Shown: positions 26,614 through 36,323, counted from the first letter of the stretch. The stretch is 64,000 nucleotides of DNA from Robertkochia solimangrovi (GCF_007279655.1 NZ_QKWN01000006.1:1-64000); one strand, 5' to 3'. Notes: generated from the letters alone by a model not told the origin. Translations and numbers: made by a program.

Positions 26614-26658
26614 CAAAGGTACAACTATACCCATACCCTATCAGTAACACAGGTTACA
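26614..26658 (-). promoter_or_regulatory. Sulfur-regulon promoter with dyad (sqr)
   Basis: A TACCTTTG -7 element (26621-26614, minus strand) lies 36.5 bp from the centre of AGTAACACAGGTTACA (26643-26658), which has one perfect half-site and one with 5 of 7 bases. There is no TTG at -33; the dyad overlaps that region, as expected for an activator contacting polymerase. Confidence 0.75.
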
Positions 26659-26681
26659 ATACCCGGTTACTAAAGAAAGAA

Positions 26682-26705
26682 AAAGTCTCACTTTCGTGAG
26701 ACTTT
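26682..26705 (-). terminator. Terminator of the persulfide dioxygenase gene
   Basis: AAAGTCTCAC-TTTC-GTGAGACTTT forms a 10-bp stem just after the stop codon and is followed by a T-rich run on the minus strand. Confidence 0.85.
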
Positions 26706-26720
26706 CAGTCCATTATTACG

Positions 26721-28136
26721 TTACAATAGCGTAGTAGGGCAAACGTAGTCAGTTTTGGGTATTTCAGTTTCTGCGATCGCTTTGAATCCACCACTTACAT
26801 CCACGAAATTATCCCATCCGCGTTGTTTCAGGATAGAGGCTGCAATCATACTGCGATATCCACCTTCACAATGCAGTACAAAGAATTTATCTTTTGGGAT
26901 CTCAGCCAGATGTTGATTGATTTCATTAAGCGGTATGTTAATGGCATCTACCACATGTTCAGAATCGAATTCACTTTTTCTTCTCACATCGATGATAACC
27001 GGTCTGTCATGATTGTACATTTCCACCAGGGCTTTAACACCGATTCTTTCTACTTCTTCTACTTCACGTCCCGCTTCCTTCCAGGCTTCAATACCACCAT
27101 TGAGGAAACCGATAGTGTTGTCATAACCCACTCTTGAGAGTCTGGTTATCGCTTCTTCTTCTTTACCTGGATAGGTAACCAAAAGTATTTTTTGTTTCAC
27201 ATCCGGGATCATTTCACCTACCCAGGGAGCAAAATTCCCTTCAAGTCCGATATTGATGCTGTTCGGAATAAATCCCCGAGCAAAGTCCTCTGCATCCCTG
27301 GTGTCCAATACCAGTGCCTCAGTTTCATTAGCTACTAATTCAAAACTATCAGGTTCAAGCGGACTATCGGCTTTTTCCATGACCTCATCAAAACTTTCAT
27401 ATCCCTGAATATTCATCAGAACATTCTGTGGGAAATATCCGGGAGGTGCGGTGAGCCCAGTCAAGAGTTCTTCTATAAATTCTTCCCGGGTCATATCTGC
27501 TCGAAGTGCATAATTCACTGCTTTCTGATGCCCGAGTGTATCAGTAGTCTCCTTACTCATTTTTTTACCACATGCCGAGCCTGCTCCATGATTCGGATAA
27601 ATAATCAGGTCATCGCTTAATGGCATGATCTTATTCCGGAGGGAATCAAACATATAGTTTGCCAGTTTGCGTTCGGTAAGATCTTCGATAACGTGCTGAG
27701 CAAGATCAGGCCTTCCTACATCTCCTATAAATAACGTATCTCCGGTGATGATCCCATGTTCCTTACCTTGCTCATCGATCAGCAAATAGGTAGTACTCTC
27801 AAGGGTATGTCCCGGTGTATGAATAACCTTCACTTTATAATCACCCACTTCAAATACCTGTCCGTCTTCGGCAACGATAGCCTCAAATCCGGGTTTGGCA
27901 GTTGGGCCGTACACTATAGCAGCACCGGTCTTCTTCTTTAGATCAAGATGTCCGCTTACAAAATCAGCATGAAAGTGTGTCTCAAAAACATATTTGATCT
28001 TTGCCCCTGATTTAGCCGCGCGGTCGATATAGGGCTGTACTTCCCGCAATGGATCGAATACGGCTGCTTCTCCTTTACTTTCCAGATAATATGCTGCATG
28101 CGCCAGACATCCTGTATAGATTTGTTCGATTTTCAT
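26721..28136 (-). CDS. Persulfide dioxygenase-rhodanese fusion (CstB-like)
   Basis: Predicted non-heme iron enzyme that oxidises persulfide to sulfite, with rhodanese domains that transfer sulfur to form thiosulfate. The 471-residue protein has an N-terminal metallo-beta-lactamase fold (about 1-245) with THFHADFVSGH (H54, H56, D58, H63), HTPGHTLEST and TGDTLFIGDVGRPDL, as in ETHE1-type dioxygenases. A first rhodanese domain at about 255-355 lacks the catalytic cysteine (its loop reads VTYPGKEEEA). A second at about 360-460 keeps it, C423 in HCEGGYRS. This order, dioxygenase, degenerate rhodanese, active rhodanese, matches Staphylococcus CstB. C467 near the C-terminus may also take part. Confidence 0.9.
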   Translation of the reverse strand: MKIEQIYTGCLAHAAYYLESKGEAAVFDPLREVQPYIDRAAKSGAKIKYVFETHFHADFVSGHLDLKKKTGAAIVYGPTAKPGFEAIVAEDGQVFEVGDYKVKVIHTPGHTLESTTYLLIDEQGKEHGIITGDTLFIGDVGRPDLAQHVIEDLTERKLANYMFDSLRNKIMPLSDDLIIYPNHGAGSACGKKMSKETTDTLGHQKAVNYALRADMTREEFIEELLTGLTAPPGYFPQNVLMNIQGYESFDEVMEKADSPLEPDSFELVANETEALVLDTRDAEDFARGFIPNSINIGLEGNFAPWVGEMIPDVKQKILLVTYPGKEEEAITRLSRVGYDNTIGFLNGGIEAWKEAGREVEEVERIGVKALVEMYNHDRPVIIDVRRKSEFDSEHVVDAINIPLNEINQHLAEIPKDKFFVLHCEGGYRSMIAASILKQRGWDNFVDVSGGFKAIAETEIPKTDYVCPTTLL

Positions 28137-28163
28137 AATGATCAGATTTATTGATTAACAAAA

Positions 28164-28208
28164 CAAAAGTAACCTCACGTAAGGGCGCTTACAGTTACAA
28201 TTGTTACA
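28164..28208 (-). promoter_or_regulatory. Sulfur-regulon promoter with dyad (persulfide dioxygenase)
   Basis: A TACTTTTG -7 element (28171-28164, minus strand) is 36.5 bp from the centre of AGTTACAATTGTTACA (28193-28208), which differs from the perfect dyad at one base in each half. The spacing equals that at 26614-26658 and 22487-22531. Confidence 0.75.
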
Positions 28209-28294
28209 AAAGTCTGTAACCATCACCTAAAAAACACTGATAAATATCATATGAAAGTTCTGAGTGCGTAGTTTGAAGCAGGGGTATGGGTTAT

Positions 28295-28445
28295 GAATGA
28301 AGAATGAAGAATGAAGAATTAAGAATTGAGAATTGAGAATTGAGGATTATGGATTATGGATTATTTACTGCGTTACTGTTTCACCGCTTCACAAGGTAAC
28401 ATGTAACAGTGTAACTAAATCGAATTGAGAATTGGGAATTGATTT
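28295..28445. repeat. Mixed intergenic repeat block
   Basis: Degenerate tandem 7-mers (gaatgaa, gaattga, then ggattat) run from about 28297 to 28358. A remnant of the GTTAC-type repeat of positions 1-190 follows at 28361-28412 (tgcgttactgtttcaccgc, then aaggtaacatgtaacagtg), then another gaattgagaattgg. This fills the middle of the 374-bp gap between the Crp/Fnr and dioxygenase genes. Confidence 0.5.
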
Positions 28446-28510
28446 AAAAGCTACTATTTACAATCTACCATCAAAACGGCTTCCGGCGGTACGCACTCGC
28501 GCTGTCTTGA

Positions 28511-29143
28511 TCACAGATCAAGAACACTGATATAGTTTCTGTGAAGTTTTATCTGACCTTTCTTTTCGAGGGATTTCAACAAGCGGGAAACTACGACTCT
28601 TGAAGTGTGAAGATCATAGGCGATCTGTTGATGGGTGGTATTTAAGAGGTCATTCCCTAAGACCTTGGCCTTATCACGCAAGTATTTTAAAAGTCGTTCA
28701 TCCATTCTTAAAAAAACAAGACTATCAATGGTTTCGAGCATTTCATCAAGGCGATGGTGGTAACTGTTCAATACAAAACTTCGCCAGGAATGATATTTTG
28801 TCATCCATTCTTCCATCTTTTCGATAGGTATCATAATGAGTTCGGTATCTCCTTCGGCGACGGCACGTATCTCACTTTTCTTGTTCCCAAGGCAGCAGGT
28901 CAGAGTCATCGCACAGGTATCCCCTCTTTCAAGAAAATAAAGCAATAATTCATCCCCATCACCGTCATCTCTCATGATCTTTACGGCACCGGAAAGCAAT
29001 AAAGGCATGAACTTGATGTAGTCACCGATCTCAATGATGCGGCTACCATCTTCGTAGAATTTCAACATTCCTGCTTCATTGATTTCCTGTAACAGTTCAT
29101 CCTCAAATAAATATCCGTAGTTTTCTTTAAGTTCGGTGATCAT
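28511..29143 (-). CDS. Crp/Fnr-family regulator of the sulfide island
   Basis: Transcription regulator of 210 residues. The N-terminal cyclic-nucleotide-binding-type beta-roll covers about 20-115; a long dimerisation helix follows, and the winged helix-turn-helix lies at about 165-205 (THQQIAYDLHTSRVVVSRLLKSL). The ligand pocket does not show the cAMP-binding residues of CRP, and there is no N-terminal FNR cysteine cluster. Instead, three cysteines are packed in DTCAMTLTCC (C77, C83, C84), a possible thiol sensor for persulfide or redox state; that role is inference. It heads the sulfide-oxidation genes and is the best candidate to bind the 16-bp dyad shared by three of their promoters. Confidence 0.88.
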   Translation of the reverse strand: MITELKENYGYLFEDELLQEINEAGMLKFYEDGSRIIEIGDYIKFMPLLLSGAVKIMRDDGDGDELLLYFLERGDTCAMTLTCCLGNKKSEIRAVAEGDTELIMIPIEKMEEWMTKYHSWRSFVLNSYHHRLDEMLETIDSLVFLRMDERLLKYLRDKAKVLGNDLLNTTHQQIAYDLHTSRVVVSRLLKSLEKKGQIKLHRNYISVLDL

Positions 29144-29165
29144 GAAATTGAAATATGACTTTCCC

Positions 29166-29197
29166 CAAAGTTAATTTTTTTGAGACAGGTAACCCAA
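29166..29197 (-). promoter_or_regulatory. Candidate promoter of the Crp/Fnr gene
   Basis: TTG (29197-29195), a 21-bp spacer and TAACTTTG (29173-29166) on the minus strand form a consensus promoter ending 23 bp before the ATG. One GGTAACC half-site (29188-29194) touches the TTG, which could allow weak autoregulation. Confidence 0.6.
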
Positions 29198-29273
29198 TTT
29201 TATTAACTGAAGGGAAATTTTCATACTTCCAAACTATTCGAGAATGATGATTCTTTTATTGAAAACAGACCAA

Positions 29274-32200
29274 TTAATGTATGATCATCAATCGTTTGTT
29301 GAATATCGTTTTTCCATCTTCATCTACATTCAGAATATAAACTCCCTGCTGTAATCCGCGCACTGGTATTTTCAGGTTGGTACCATCGAAAATATTTACA
29401 GATTTATGTCTGCTTACCACACGTCCCTGCAGGTCATAAATAAAGACCTGTTGATCAACCGGGTTATACCGAAGACCAGAAATCACAACGTGATCATTCG
29501 CCGGATTCGGATAAAGGTTAACAACATCTTCCCCTAACACACCGATCATCTCCTCTTCTATCGAAGCTTCGGTCGGTATTGGTTTCGTCGCAATCTGAGG
29601 ATTGGCTATACTGAACGATAAGGTTAATGACTGACCTGCGGTTCCTCCTCCACCGGAACTGCTGTATGGAGTTGCTGTCAAAGTGTAATTACCTGTCGGG
29701 AAATCCTGTGCATAATAATTACCCTGAAAATCTCCGTATAAAGTATACGGTGCACCACTTTCTGTTCTGGCGGCATTTAAAGCTCCGGTCATTTTCAGCT
29801 TTACACTTCCTACTGTTGAAGGACTGGTTACTGCCTCAATATTGAGTCCTACGCCGGATACCTGGGTTGCATCGATCACCATACCGTTGGTCAGCGAGGT
29901 TATCGGGGTATCTGTGTCTGCATTGATCAAAGTGAATGAAGTTACGGCATTGCCGGAAACAGTTGGAGTAACATTGATAGATACCGAAGCAGCATCAGTA
30001 AGTCCGTCATTATCGGTAATCAATAAAGTTGTTGTATAGGTACCGGCAGCGTTGTAAATATGAGTAGGATTGGCTTCGGTTGAAGTTCCGCCATCACCAA
30101 ATGTCCAGGAATACGATACAATTGTTCCATCGGAATCAGTGGAACCGGCACTTGAAAAACTTACCGACAGCGGTGAAGTTCCCGATAACGGCAGCGCTGC
30201 TGCCTGCGCATCCGGAGCAACCAAACCGGTCACTTCCGTCATACTAAAATTGATCGTAAGGGGTGTTCCTGCGGTGCCTCCACCACCCGATGAAGAATAG
30301 GGTGTGGCGATAAGAGTATAATTTCCTACTGGAAGAACTTGTCCGGTATAATTTCCTGCATTATCCCCAAACAAGGCGTAGGGCGCCACCGATTCCACTC
30401 TGCTTGTATTTACCGGCCCGCTAAGTTCCATCACAACGCTTCCAACCTGTTGTGGATTAGTGATCGCTGCAACACTCAGGGGTGTGCTCCCGTACATATC
30501 TGTCCCCAGAACCGTACCATCAGACAATGTAGAAATGACTACATCCGTCTGTGCATTGATCAGGTTGAAACTGGATACCTGATCCCCGACCGGAGGGGCA
30601 GTTACGGAGATGCCGATCTGTTCAGTATCGGTTAAACCATCGCCGTCGGTAACGACCAGTGTAGCCGTATAATTTCCTGCAGAAAGATAATTATGGGATG
30701 GATTCGGAGCTGTTGAACTTCCACCATCACCAAAATTCCATGCATAGGATACGATACCGATATCATCGAAAGAACCGTTACTGCTGAATGCCACGTTGAG
30801 CGGTGCGGTACCGCTGGTTGGAACTGCCGCAACAACTGCAACAGGTGCGCTAAGTTGTATTTCACCCGTCACTGTGAATTGTATGGTTAACCCGGTGCCT
30901 GCAGTACCTTGTCCACCTGAATTTGTATAAGGAACAGCCGATAACGTATAGGAGCCTTCCGGAAGCGCCCCTACATTATAATTTCCATTACTGTCTCCAA
31001 ATAAAGCATAGGGAGCTACCGATTCCGTTGCAGAAGTAGTAACCGTTCCGCTTAGATTCATCACCACGCTACCTACCACAGCTGGATTCGTATTCGCTCT
31101 TATATTTACCCCGGATGCGATCAGATCGAGATCGATCATACTACCATTCGTAAGATCTACGATATCCGTATTCGTATTCGGGTTTACCAAAGTCAGACTG
31201 TTGACTGTATTTCCTGAATTATTCCCTCCTTCCACCTGAAGAATGACTGTATCCGTGGTTCCGTTGTTATAATTGATCACCAGCTGGGCAGTATCGTTCG
31301 CGCCGCTTCCGGTATGGGAAATATTAACGGAGTAAGCAGTACCGGATGCTAAAAGCGAATTACTCAAAGGATTGATGATATTAAAGGAAGCTGCATTAGT
31401 TCCCGACAATGCCATACTATTGATCCAGATACCGATATTTCCATTCTGAACATTAAGGGGCACCGATTTCGTACTTCCAACTTCAAACAACTGACTGTCG
31501 GGTAAAACCAGGTCACTGGCATTACTTGGATTTCCCTGGGGAGAATTTTGATTGAAATATTCCATATTCTTTTGGTTCCCTCCCCCTCTATTGGGTGATC
31601 CTGCAATAATAAAAATACCCGGACCGGAGACGATTGTCTGCGTTCCGTGACGCGGGTTATTCATATCAGGTCCATCTGACCAGGTTTCTGTAACCGGGTC
31701 AAAAACCTCTGTTATTTCAAATGCCGCTGTCTGATAATCGACCTCACCACCCATTACGTATATTTTATTCTCGAAAAGTGCATTAGCTGCCGCTGCTCTT
31801 GGTGTAGGCAGATTTTTAGAAGCCGCAAGTGTAGTCCAGGATCCGGTGGCAATATTATAAACATCTACCTCGGGTACAAGAGGTGCAAAAACCCCTCCGG
31901 TACCTCCGGATAATCTACCGCCTATGGCATAAATTTTACCGTTATATACTTCAGCCTGAAAGTGATCTCTGGCATGAGGAGCATTCGGGAGTACGGTCCA
32001 CTCACCTGTTGCCGGATCGAATTCATCCAGCCAGTTAACATAACCGCCATTATGACCTATTGTATTTCCTCCGACTACATAGAATTTATTGTTATAAATT
32101 ACCAATCCGGCACCCCCTCTTCTTCGTTCCGCGGGTATTTGTGGTCCTTGTATCCATTGCTGTGAAGCCGGATTGAACATCCAGATGAATTCTGCGGGTT

Positions 32201-35200
32201 GTTCTGTCGGATAATTATTATCCTGAAAGGCACTAACTACCCAGATCAGTCCCTGATATTCTAATGCCTGGAAGTGATTGAATTGTTTGGGAGCACTATT
32301 AGTGAGTGCCGCCCAGGTATCCGAAGTATAGTCGTACACATTAAGAGTGGCTGCGCTTTCCCGACCTCCAAAAAGGTAGAACTTGTTACCTGCCTGTACA
32401 AAGGAACACTCATGCCGCGCTATATAAGAAGTATTTTCATTCGCTAAAAACCATTGCCCTGAACTCGCTGCCGTCACGGCCCAAGAGAAGGATTCAGTAT
32501 CCGACTGGGAACTGGGTTTGGAAGCTGTTACCGTAACCTGATGCACCCCATTTCCGGAAGGACCACCTGATAGTGCTGCACTACCTATAGTTCCTGAAAT
32601 GTGACCATTTGTGGGCTCTATCACCACTCCTGAAGGTTGGCCACTTATGGAATAGGTGAAATTTTCTGATGAACTACCTCCGCTTGCGCTAACACCCATG
32701 TCAATAACAGCCCCAACTGGGTCTGTACGATCAGGGATGTTGGTAATCGATATTGGTGTTGGGCTTGAAACAGATTTACTGATGACTTCTATTGCAGAAA
32801 CCTTAGGTTGGTTGGCTCCTCCGTTCAACCAGTACGAATTAAAGTTAATATTAAGGACCCCATCCTGCACGTTTACGTCAAAAGGTTTAATAACGACAGT
32901 CTCTGATCCTACATCATCGATGATGCTGTAATCATTCAATACGAGAATATCTTCTATGGATACATCCATAATACGGGTACTTCCATCTCCGGAACCTCCT
33001 CCGGTAGCATTCCAATATATTTCGGCAAAATACAGGTTTACTTCATAATCTCCGTTGGAAACAGGTATGTTGTAATTAAACCCGGTTGGTGAAGACGTTG
33101 AGGTACGTTCCGTCTTGAACATTTCGGGTACATTCGCACTGCTATTGGTATACGAATACCCACCATCAGAAAAGTTATCTGCAGCGAAACTCTTTCCATT
33201 ATAGGTAATAGCTCCTCCTCCTGCATTGATTCTGATCTCTGAAGTTGCAGACACTTCACCTACAAGCTGACCTGTCATGGCCACGGCCAGGGGAGAATTT
33301 GAACCTGTATGATTGAATTGCATCGTTGCTGATACACTTTTTACGGTACCATCGGGAATCAAATCAACATAAACCGGTGCTGATTCACCAGGACCTAAGA
33401 TGAGCGGGAAAGTTGTAGATGAACTAAATAAACCGGCGTTGGCTCCGGAGAAACTTACACCATTAACCGTGATACTCTGATCCGTTGCTCCTCCCTGGTT
33501 GGTAAGTGTGACCGCCAGTTCACTTCCGGTATCATTGGTATCTACCTGTCCGAAGTTAAGCGAGGTGGGGTCTGTGGCCAGAACTCCTGATGCATTGTAG
33601 AATACATCGATATAATCCCAGGTGGCTGTATACGGAGAACTACCCCCATTGGTACTAATGATTCCTACCGCCAGACCGGCTCCATCAGACTGACTGAAGA
33701 ACGATGCCGGAACGGTTTGCTGTGATCCAACAGGTATGAGTGTGGTACCATCATTCAGCGAATATAATGCCTGCACCGTAAGGCTGGCAGGATTAACATT
33801 CAGGTACAAACTTATGGTACTCGCCGATATCAATCCTGAAATATCATAACTAGTCTTAACAGGACTACCATTAACTTCTTTGACGATATCGATTCCGTTT
33901 ACGCCATCACCGGAAGCCGTTCCTGTAGACACGGCTACTTTCAGGTAGTTATTCTGGTCACCAGTTCCCATGAAGATCCCATAAGACTGTCCGGTTACTG
34001 CTGCATTGTTATTAAATGGGGTCTCCACTCTACCGTGAATTGTGAATACCGGAGTTTGCTGATCCACATCGATTCCAAACTGAAAGGCATATTCCTGGTC
34101 ATTTGCTGAGCCATAGGCATCTCCTGTGGTAGTAAAATCTACAGTGGCCTTACCAGCCGCTCCACCGAATGACATATTATTTACATCAAATTGATCGAGG
34201 TAGTCGGTATTTCCGGATGGATCGAGCATTAATCCGGTAAATCCAAGGCCCAGGAATCCGAATCCCGGATCATTGTTCCAAAAAGGATAGGCTATTGGGA
34301 GACTGGTAGATAAACCGTTATCTGCATCGATAGCAAAGGCATCGGATACATCAGGGATTCCATCATTATCATCATCGGTATCCAGAAGATCTGAAACCCC
34401 ATCACCGTCATTATCCGCAGGTTTACTACCGGCAGAACAGATATTGGTTCCATTTGCTTCTTCATCTGCATTCGTATATCCATCATTATCATAATCAGCA
34501 TTAGGATCATATCCCGTATCTCCGGGTAATAAACAATCGATAAAATCGACGGGTTCGAAAATGGTGATATTACTGGCCCCATAAGTTGCGGCCCAAATCG
34601 TTCCCGGAAAAATGTCATCATCACCCTGTGCAATAATATCCAGAGGCTGACTTCCGAAACCAGATAAGAAAGAAGTATTTTTGGAAATAAGTCCGGTTCC
34701 TGAAGCATTAGGTTTATATCTGAGAATATATCCGTCATTATAGGATGCGGCCAGAAGATCTCCCTGCATGGCTCCACTGAAATTAGTGGCAGTATATTCG
34801 CATAAACCGTTTACAGAAGAATTATAAATATCCAGCATATTAAGACTGGATTCATTGATGTCATCGGTAATATAATGGCCCTGTCTTGTATCTCCGGTGA
34901 AATCTGACGTAGTGATGCTACTGTCAAAATATCCTCTGACATTGATGAGCATTGCACTCAGATCATATTCATTCGAAAGAATCCAGGAACCATTGCTAAA
35001 TACATAATTTGGTATTTTTGCTTTAAGCGGGAAGGCCCTGATCGGATCAGGATGCCCACCATAATAACTTCCGTTAGCACTTGTGGTCGTTCCGATATAA
35101 TGCAACTGATCACCGTGCGTGATACCCGTGGTAACATTAAAACCGTTCGTTACATAATCACCAGATCCCGGGTCATAGATAGTTGTAAGATCACCCCCTT

Positions 35201-36323
35201 TTAAATTACCGGCACTGTTATAAATCGGTGGAATTCCTCCCCAACCACTATTAGGTCCGTTGTCAAAGGTGAATACTTTATTGGCAGCCGTAACAAGAAT
35301 ATCATAAGCATTTCTATATCCAGGTGAAAAAATCTGTACAGGACCTCCTGCTTCCGGAAAAGCCTGATTAAGTCCGTTATTCCCTCCGAAAGGATCACCG
35401 AGGTCGATCGTTGCATTTCGCATAGGGTGACCTGCAGGATAAGGAAACCGACTATCTGAACTGGTAATATCAATTCGGCTGGGATCATTAAGTGTTGGAA
35501 GATCATAAATAAACTTCGTACCGGTTCTCTGATCTGTATAGGGTCCGCCATTTGCGGTCTCCATTTGTTCAAGCTGCGTAATGTCTACGATCAAAATCGC
35601 ACCGGAAAGGAAAGTTTCTGAAGAACCTGCAAAGTTATTGCTGGGTGCTCCCATATTGGTATTTCCCCCTTGGGCGATATACATATAGGTTCGTCCGTTT
35701 TTATTGAACATGGTCATACCGTTGGTGGAGTGATTCTCTTCACAACGGGGAAGACCACGAACTAAATCGGTCTTTTCCCAACTATTACCATTCCAATACA
35801 ATCTGGAAAGTACGCCGGAATTTGTATCCAGATTCAGATCACGACCCAAACTGGATCCACCACCGATACGGTAATCAGAAGAAGTTGCATAGATCACCGG
35901 ATTGTTAGCCGTTCCGGTAACATAGATTCCTGTGATCTGCCTGTTGGTGGAGGCGGTGAATATGGTACCATCATCATTGTGGTTTGGCGTAAGTGTCTGA
36001 ATTAGATTGATAGAATTCTTACTTACTACCTGATAAGATACCACTCCGGCATTAATCTGACGTTCTACCTCCATTTCCCATATAATTCCCATTTGTTGTG
36101 AAACATATAATTTACCATTCGGGCCGAACTGAAGAGAGGTAGGATTCGTAAGCGTCTCTCCTTCAAGATTATATGCATCAAAACTCAAAGTCTGGGCGTA
36201 AAAAAACTGAGAGCAAAAGAGCAATACTATGCACGCTAAAAGATTGGTAATATTAGCGTTAGTTAGGTTAAGTTTACAAACTTGAGGCAATAAAAAACCG
36301 TTTTGTTGTAGTTTTTTTCTCAT
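29274..36323 (-). CDS. Giant secreted mosaic protein, type IX sorting signal (2349 aa)
   Basis: A signal peptide (about 1-44, ending FFYAQ) is followed by a sorbosone-dehydrogenase-like beta-propeller (about 45-600), Asp-rich calcium-binding TSP3-type repeats (about 600-672, DNDGDGVSDLLDTDDDNDG), a concanavalin-like domain (about 675-905), a choice-of-anchor-type Ig domain (910-1025), a malectin domain (about 1028-1187, RINAGGGAITYNG), a putative Ig domain, a Kelch propeller (about 1287-1590), another anchor-type domain, then three copies of a module of about 110 residues alternating with two PKD domains (YAWNFGDGGSS, YSWTFGDGGTS), and a type IX C-terminal sorting domain (about 2255-2349, NLYPNPANDHVVISG). 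Malectin, PKD and concanavalin folds point to carbohydrate binding or adhesion at the cell surface. No enzymatic residues could be verified. It lies downstream of the larger giant gene on the same strand. Confidence 0.88.
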   Translation of the reverse strand: MRKKLQQNGFLLPQVCKLNLTNANITNLLACIVLLFCSQFFYAQTLSFDAYNLEGETLTNPTSLQFGPNGKLYVSQQMGIIWEMEVERQINAGVVSYQVVSKNSINLIQTLTPNHNDDGTIFTASTNRQITGIYVTGTANNPVIYATSSDYRIGGGSSLGRDLNLDTNSGVLSRLYWNGNSWEKTDLVRGLPRCEENHSTNGMTMFNKNGRTYMYIAQGGNTNMGAPSNNFAGSSETFLSGAILIVDITQLEQMETANGGPYTDQRTGTKFIYDLPTLNDPSRIDITSSDSRFPYPAGHPMRNATIDLGDPFGGNNGLNQAFPEAGGPVQIFSPGYRNAYDILVTAANKVFTFDNGPNSGWGGIPPIYNSAGNLKGGDLTTIYDPGSGDYVTNGFNVTTGITHGDQLHYIGTTTSANGSYYGGHPDPIRAFPLKAKIPNYVFSNGSWILSNEYDLSAMLINVRGYFDSSITTSDFTGDTRQGHYITDDINESSLNMLDIYNSSVNGLCEYTATNFSGAMQGDLLAASYNDGYILRYKPNASGTGLISKNTSFLSGFGSQPLDIIAQGDDDIFPGTIWAATYGASNITIFEPVDFIDCLLPGDTGYDPNADYDNDGYTNADEEANGTNICSAGSKPADNDGDGVSDLLDTDDDNDGIPDVSDAFAIDADNGLSTSLPIAYPFWNNDPGFGFLGLGFTGLMLDPSGNTDYLDQFDVNNMSFGGAAGKATVDFTTTGDAYGSANDQEYAFQFGIDVDQQTPVFTIHGRVETPFNNNAAVTGQSYGIFMGTGDQNNYLKVAVSTGTASGDGVNGIDIVKEVNGSPVKTSYDISGLISASTISLYLNVNPASLTVQALYSLNDGTTLIPVGSQQTVPASFFSQSDGAGLAVGIISTNGGSSPYTATWDYIDVFYNASGVLATDPTSLNFGQVDTNDTGSELAVTLTNQGGATDQSITVNGVSFSGANAGLFSSSTTFPLILGPGESAPVYVDLIPDGTVKSVSATMQFNHTGSNSPLAVAMTGQLVGEVSATSEIRINAGGGAITYNGKSFAADNFSDGGYSYTNSSANVPEMFKTERTSTSSPTGFNYNIPVSNGDYEVNLYFAEIYWNATGGGSGDGSTRIMDVSIEDILVLNDYSIIDDVGSETVVIKPFDVNVQDGVLNINFNSYWLNGGANQPKVSAIEVISKSVSSPTPISITNIPDRTDPVGAVIDMGVSASGGSSSENFTYSISGQPSGVVIEPTNGHISGTIGSAALSGGPSGNGVHQVTVTASKPSSQSDTESFSWAVTAASSGQWFLANENTSYIARHECSFVQAGNKFYLFGGRESAATLNVYDYTSDTWAALTNSAPKQFNHFQALEYQGLIWVVSAFQDNNYPTEQPAEFIWMFNPASQQWIQGPQIPAERRRGGAGLVIYNNKFYVVGGNTIGHNGGYVNWLDEFDPATGEWTVLPNAPHARDHFQAEVYNGKIYAIGGRLSGGTGGVFAPLVPEVDVYNIATGSWTTLAASKNLPTPRAAAANALFENKIYVMGGEVDYQTAAFEITEVFDPVTETWSDGPDMNNPRHGTQTIVSGPGIFIIAGSPNRGGGNQKNMEYFNQNSPQGNPSNASDLVLPDSQLFEVGSTKSVPLNVQNGNIGIWINSMALSGTNAASFNIINPLSNSLLASGTAYSVNISHTGSGANDTAQLVINYNNGTTDTVILQVEGGNNSGNTVNSLTLVNPNTNTDIVDLTNGSMIDLDLIASGVNIRANTNPAVVGSVVMNLSGTVTTSATESVAPYALFGDSNGNYNVGALPEGSYTLSAVPYTNSGGQGTAGTGLTIQFTVTGEIQLSAPVAVVAAVPTSGTAPLNVAFSSNGSFDDIGIVSYAWNFGDGGSSTAPNPSHNYLSAGNYTATLVVTDGDGLTDTEQIGISVTAPPVGDQVSSFNLINAQTDVVISTLSDGTVLGTDMYGSTPLSVAAITNPQQVGSVVMELSGPVNTSRVESVAPYALFGDNAGNYTGQVLPVGNYTLIATPYSSSGGGGTAGTPLTINFSMTEVTGLVAPDAQAAALPLSGTSPLSVSFSSAGSTDSDGTIVSYSWTFGDGGTSTEANPTHIYNAAGTYTTTLLITDNDGLTDAASVSINVTPTVSGNAVTSFTLINADTDTPITSLTNGMVIDATQVSGVGLNIEAVTSPSTVGSVKLKMTGALNAARTESGAPYTLYGDFQGNYYAQDFPTGNYTLTATPYSSSGGGGTAGQSLTLSFSIANPQIATKPIPTEASIEEEMIGVLGEDVVNLYPNPANDHVVISGLRYNPVDQQVFIYDLQGRVVSRHKSVNIFDGTNLKIPVRGLQQGVYILNVDEDGKTIFNKRLMIIH

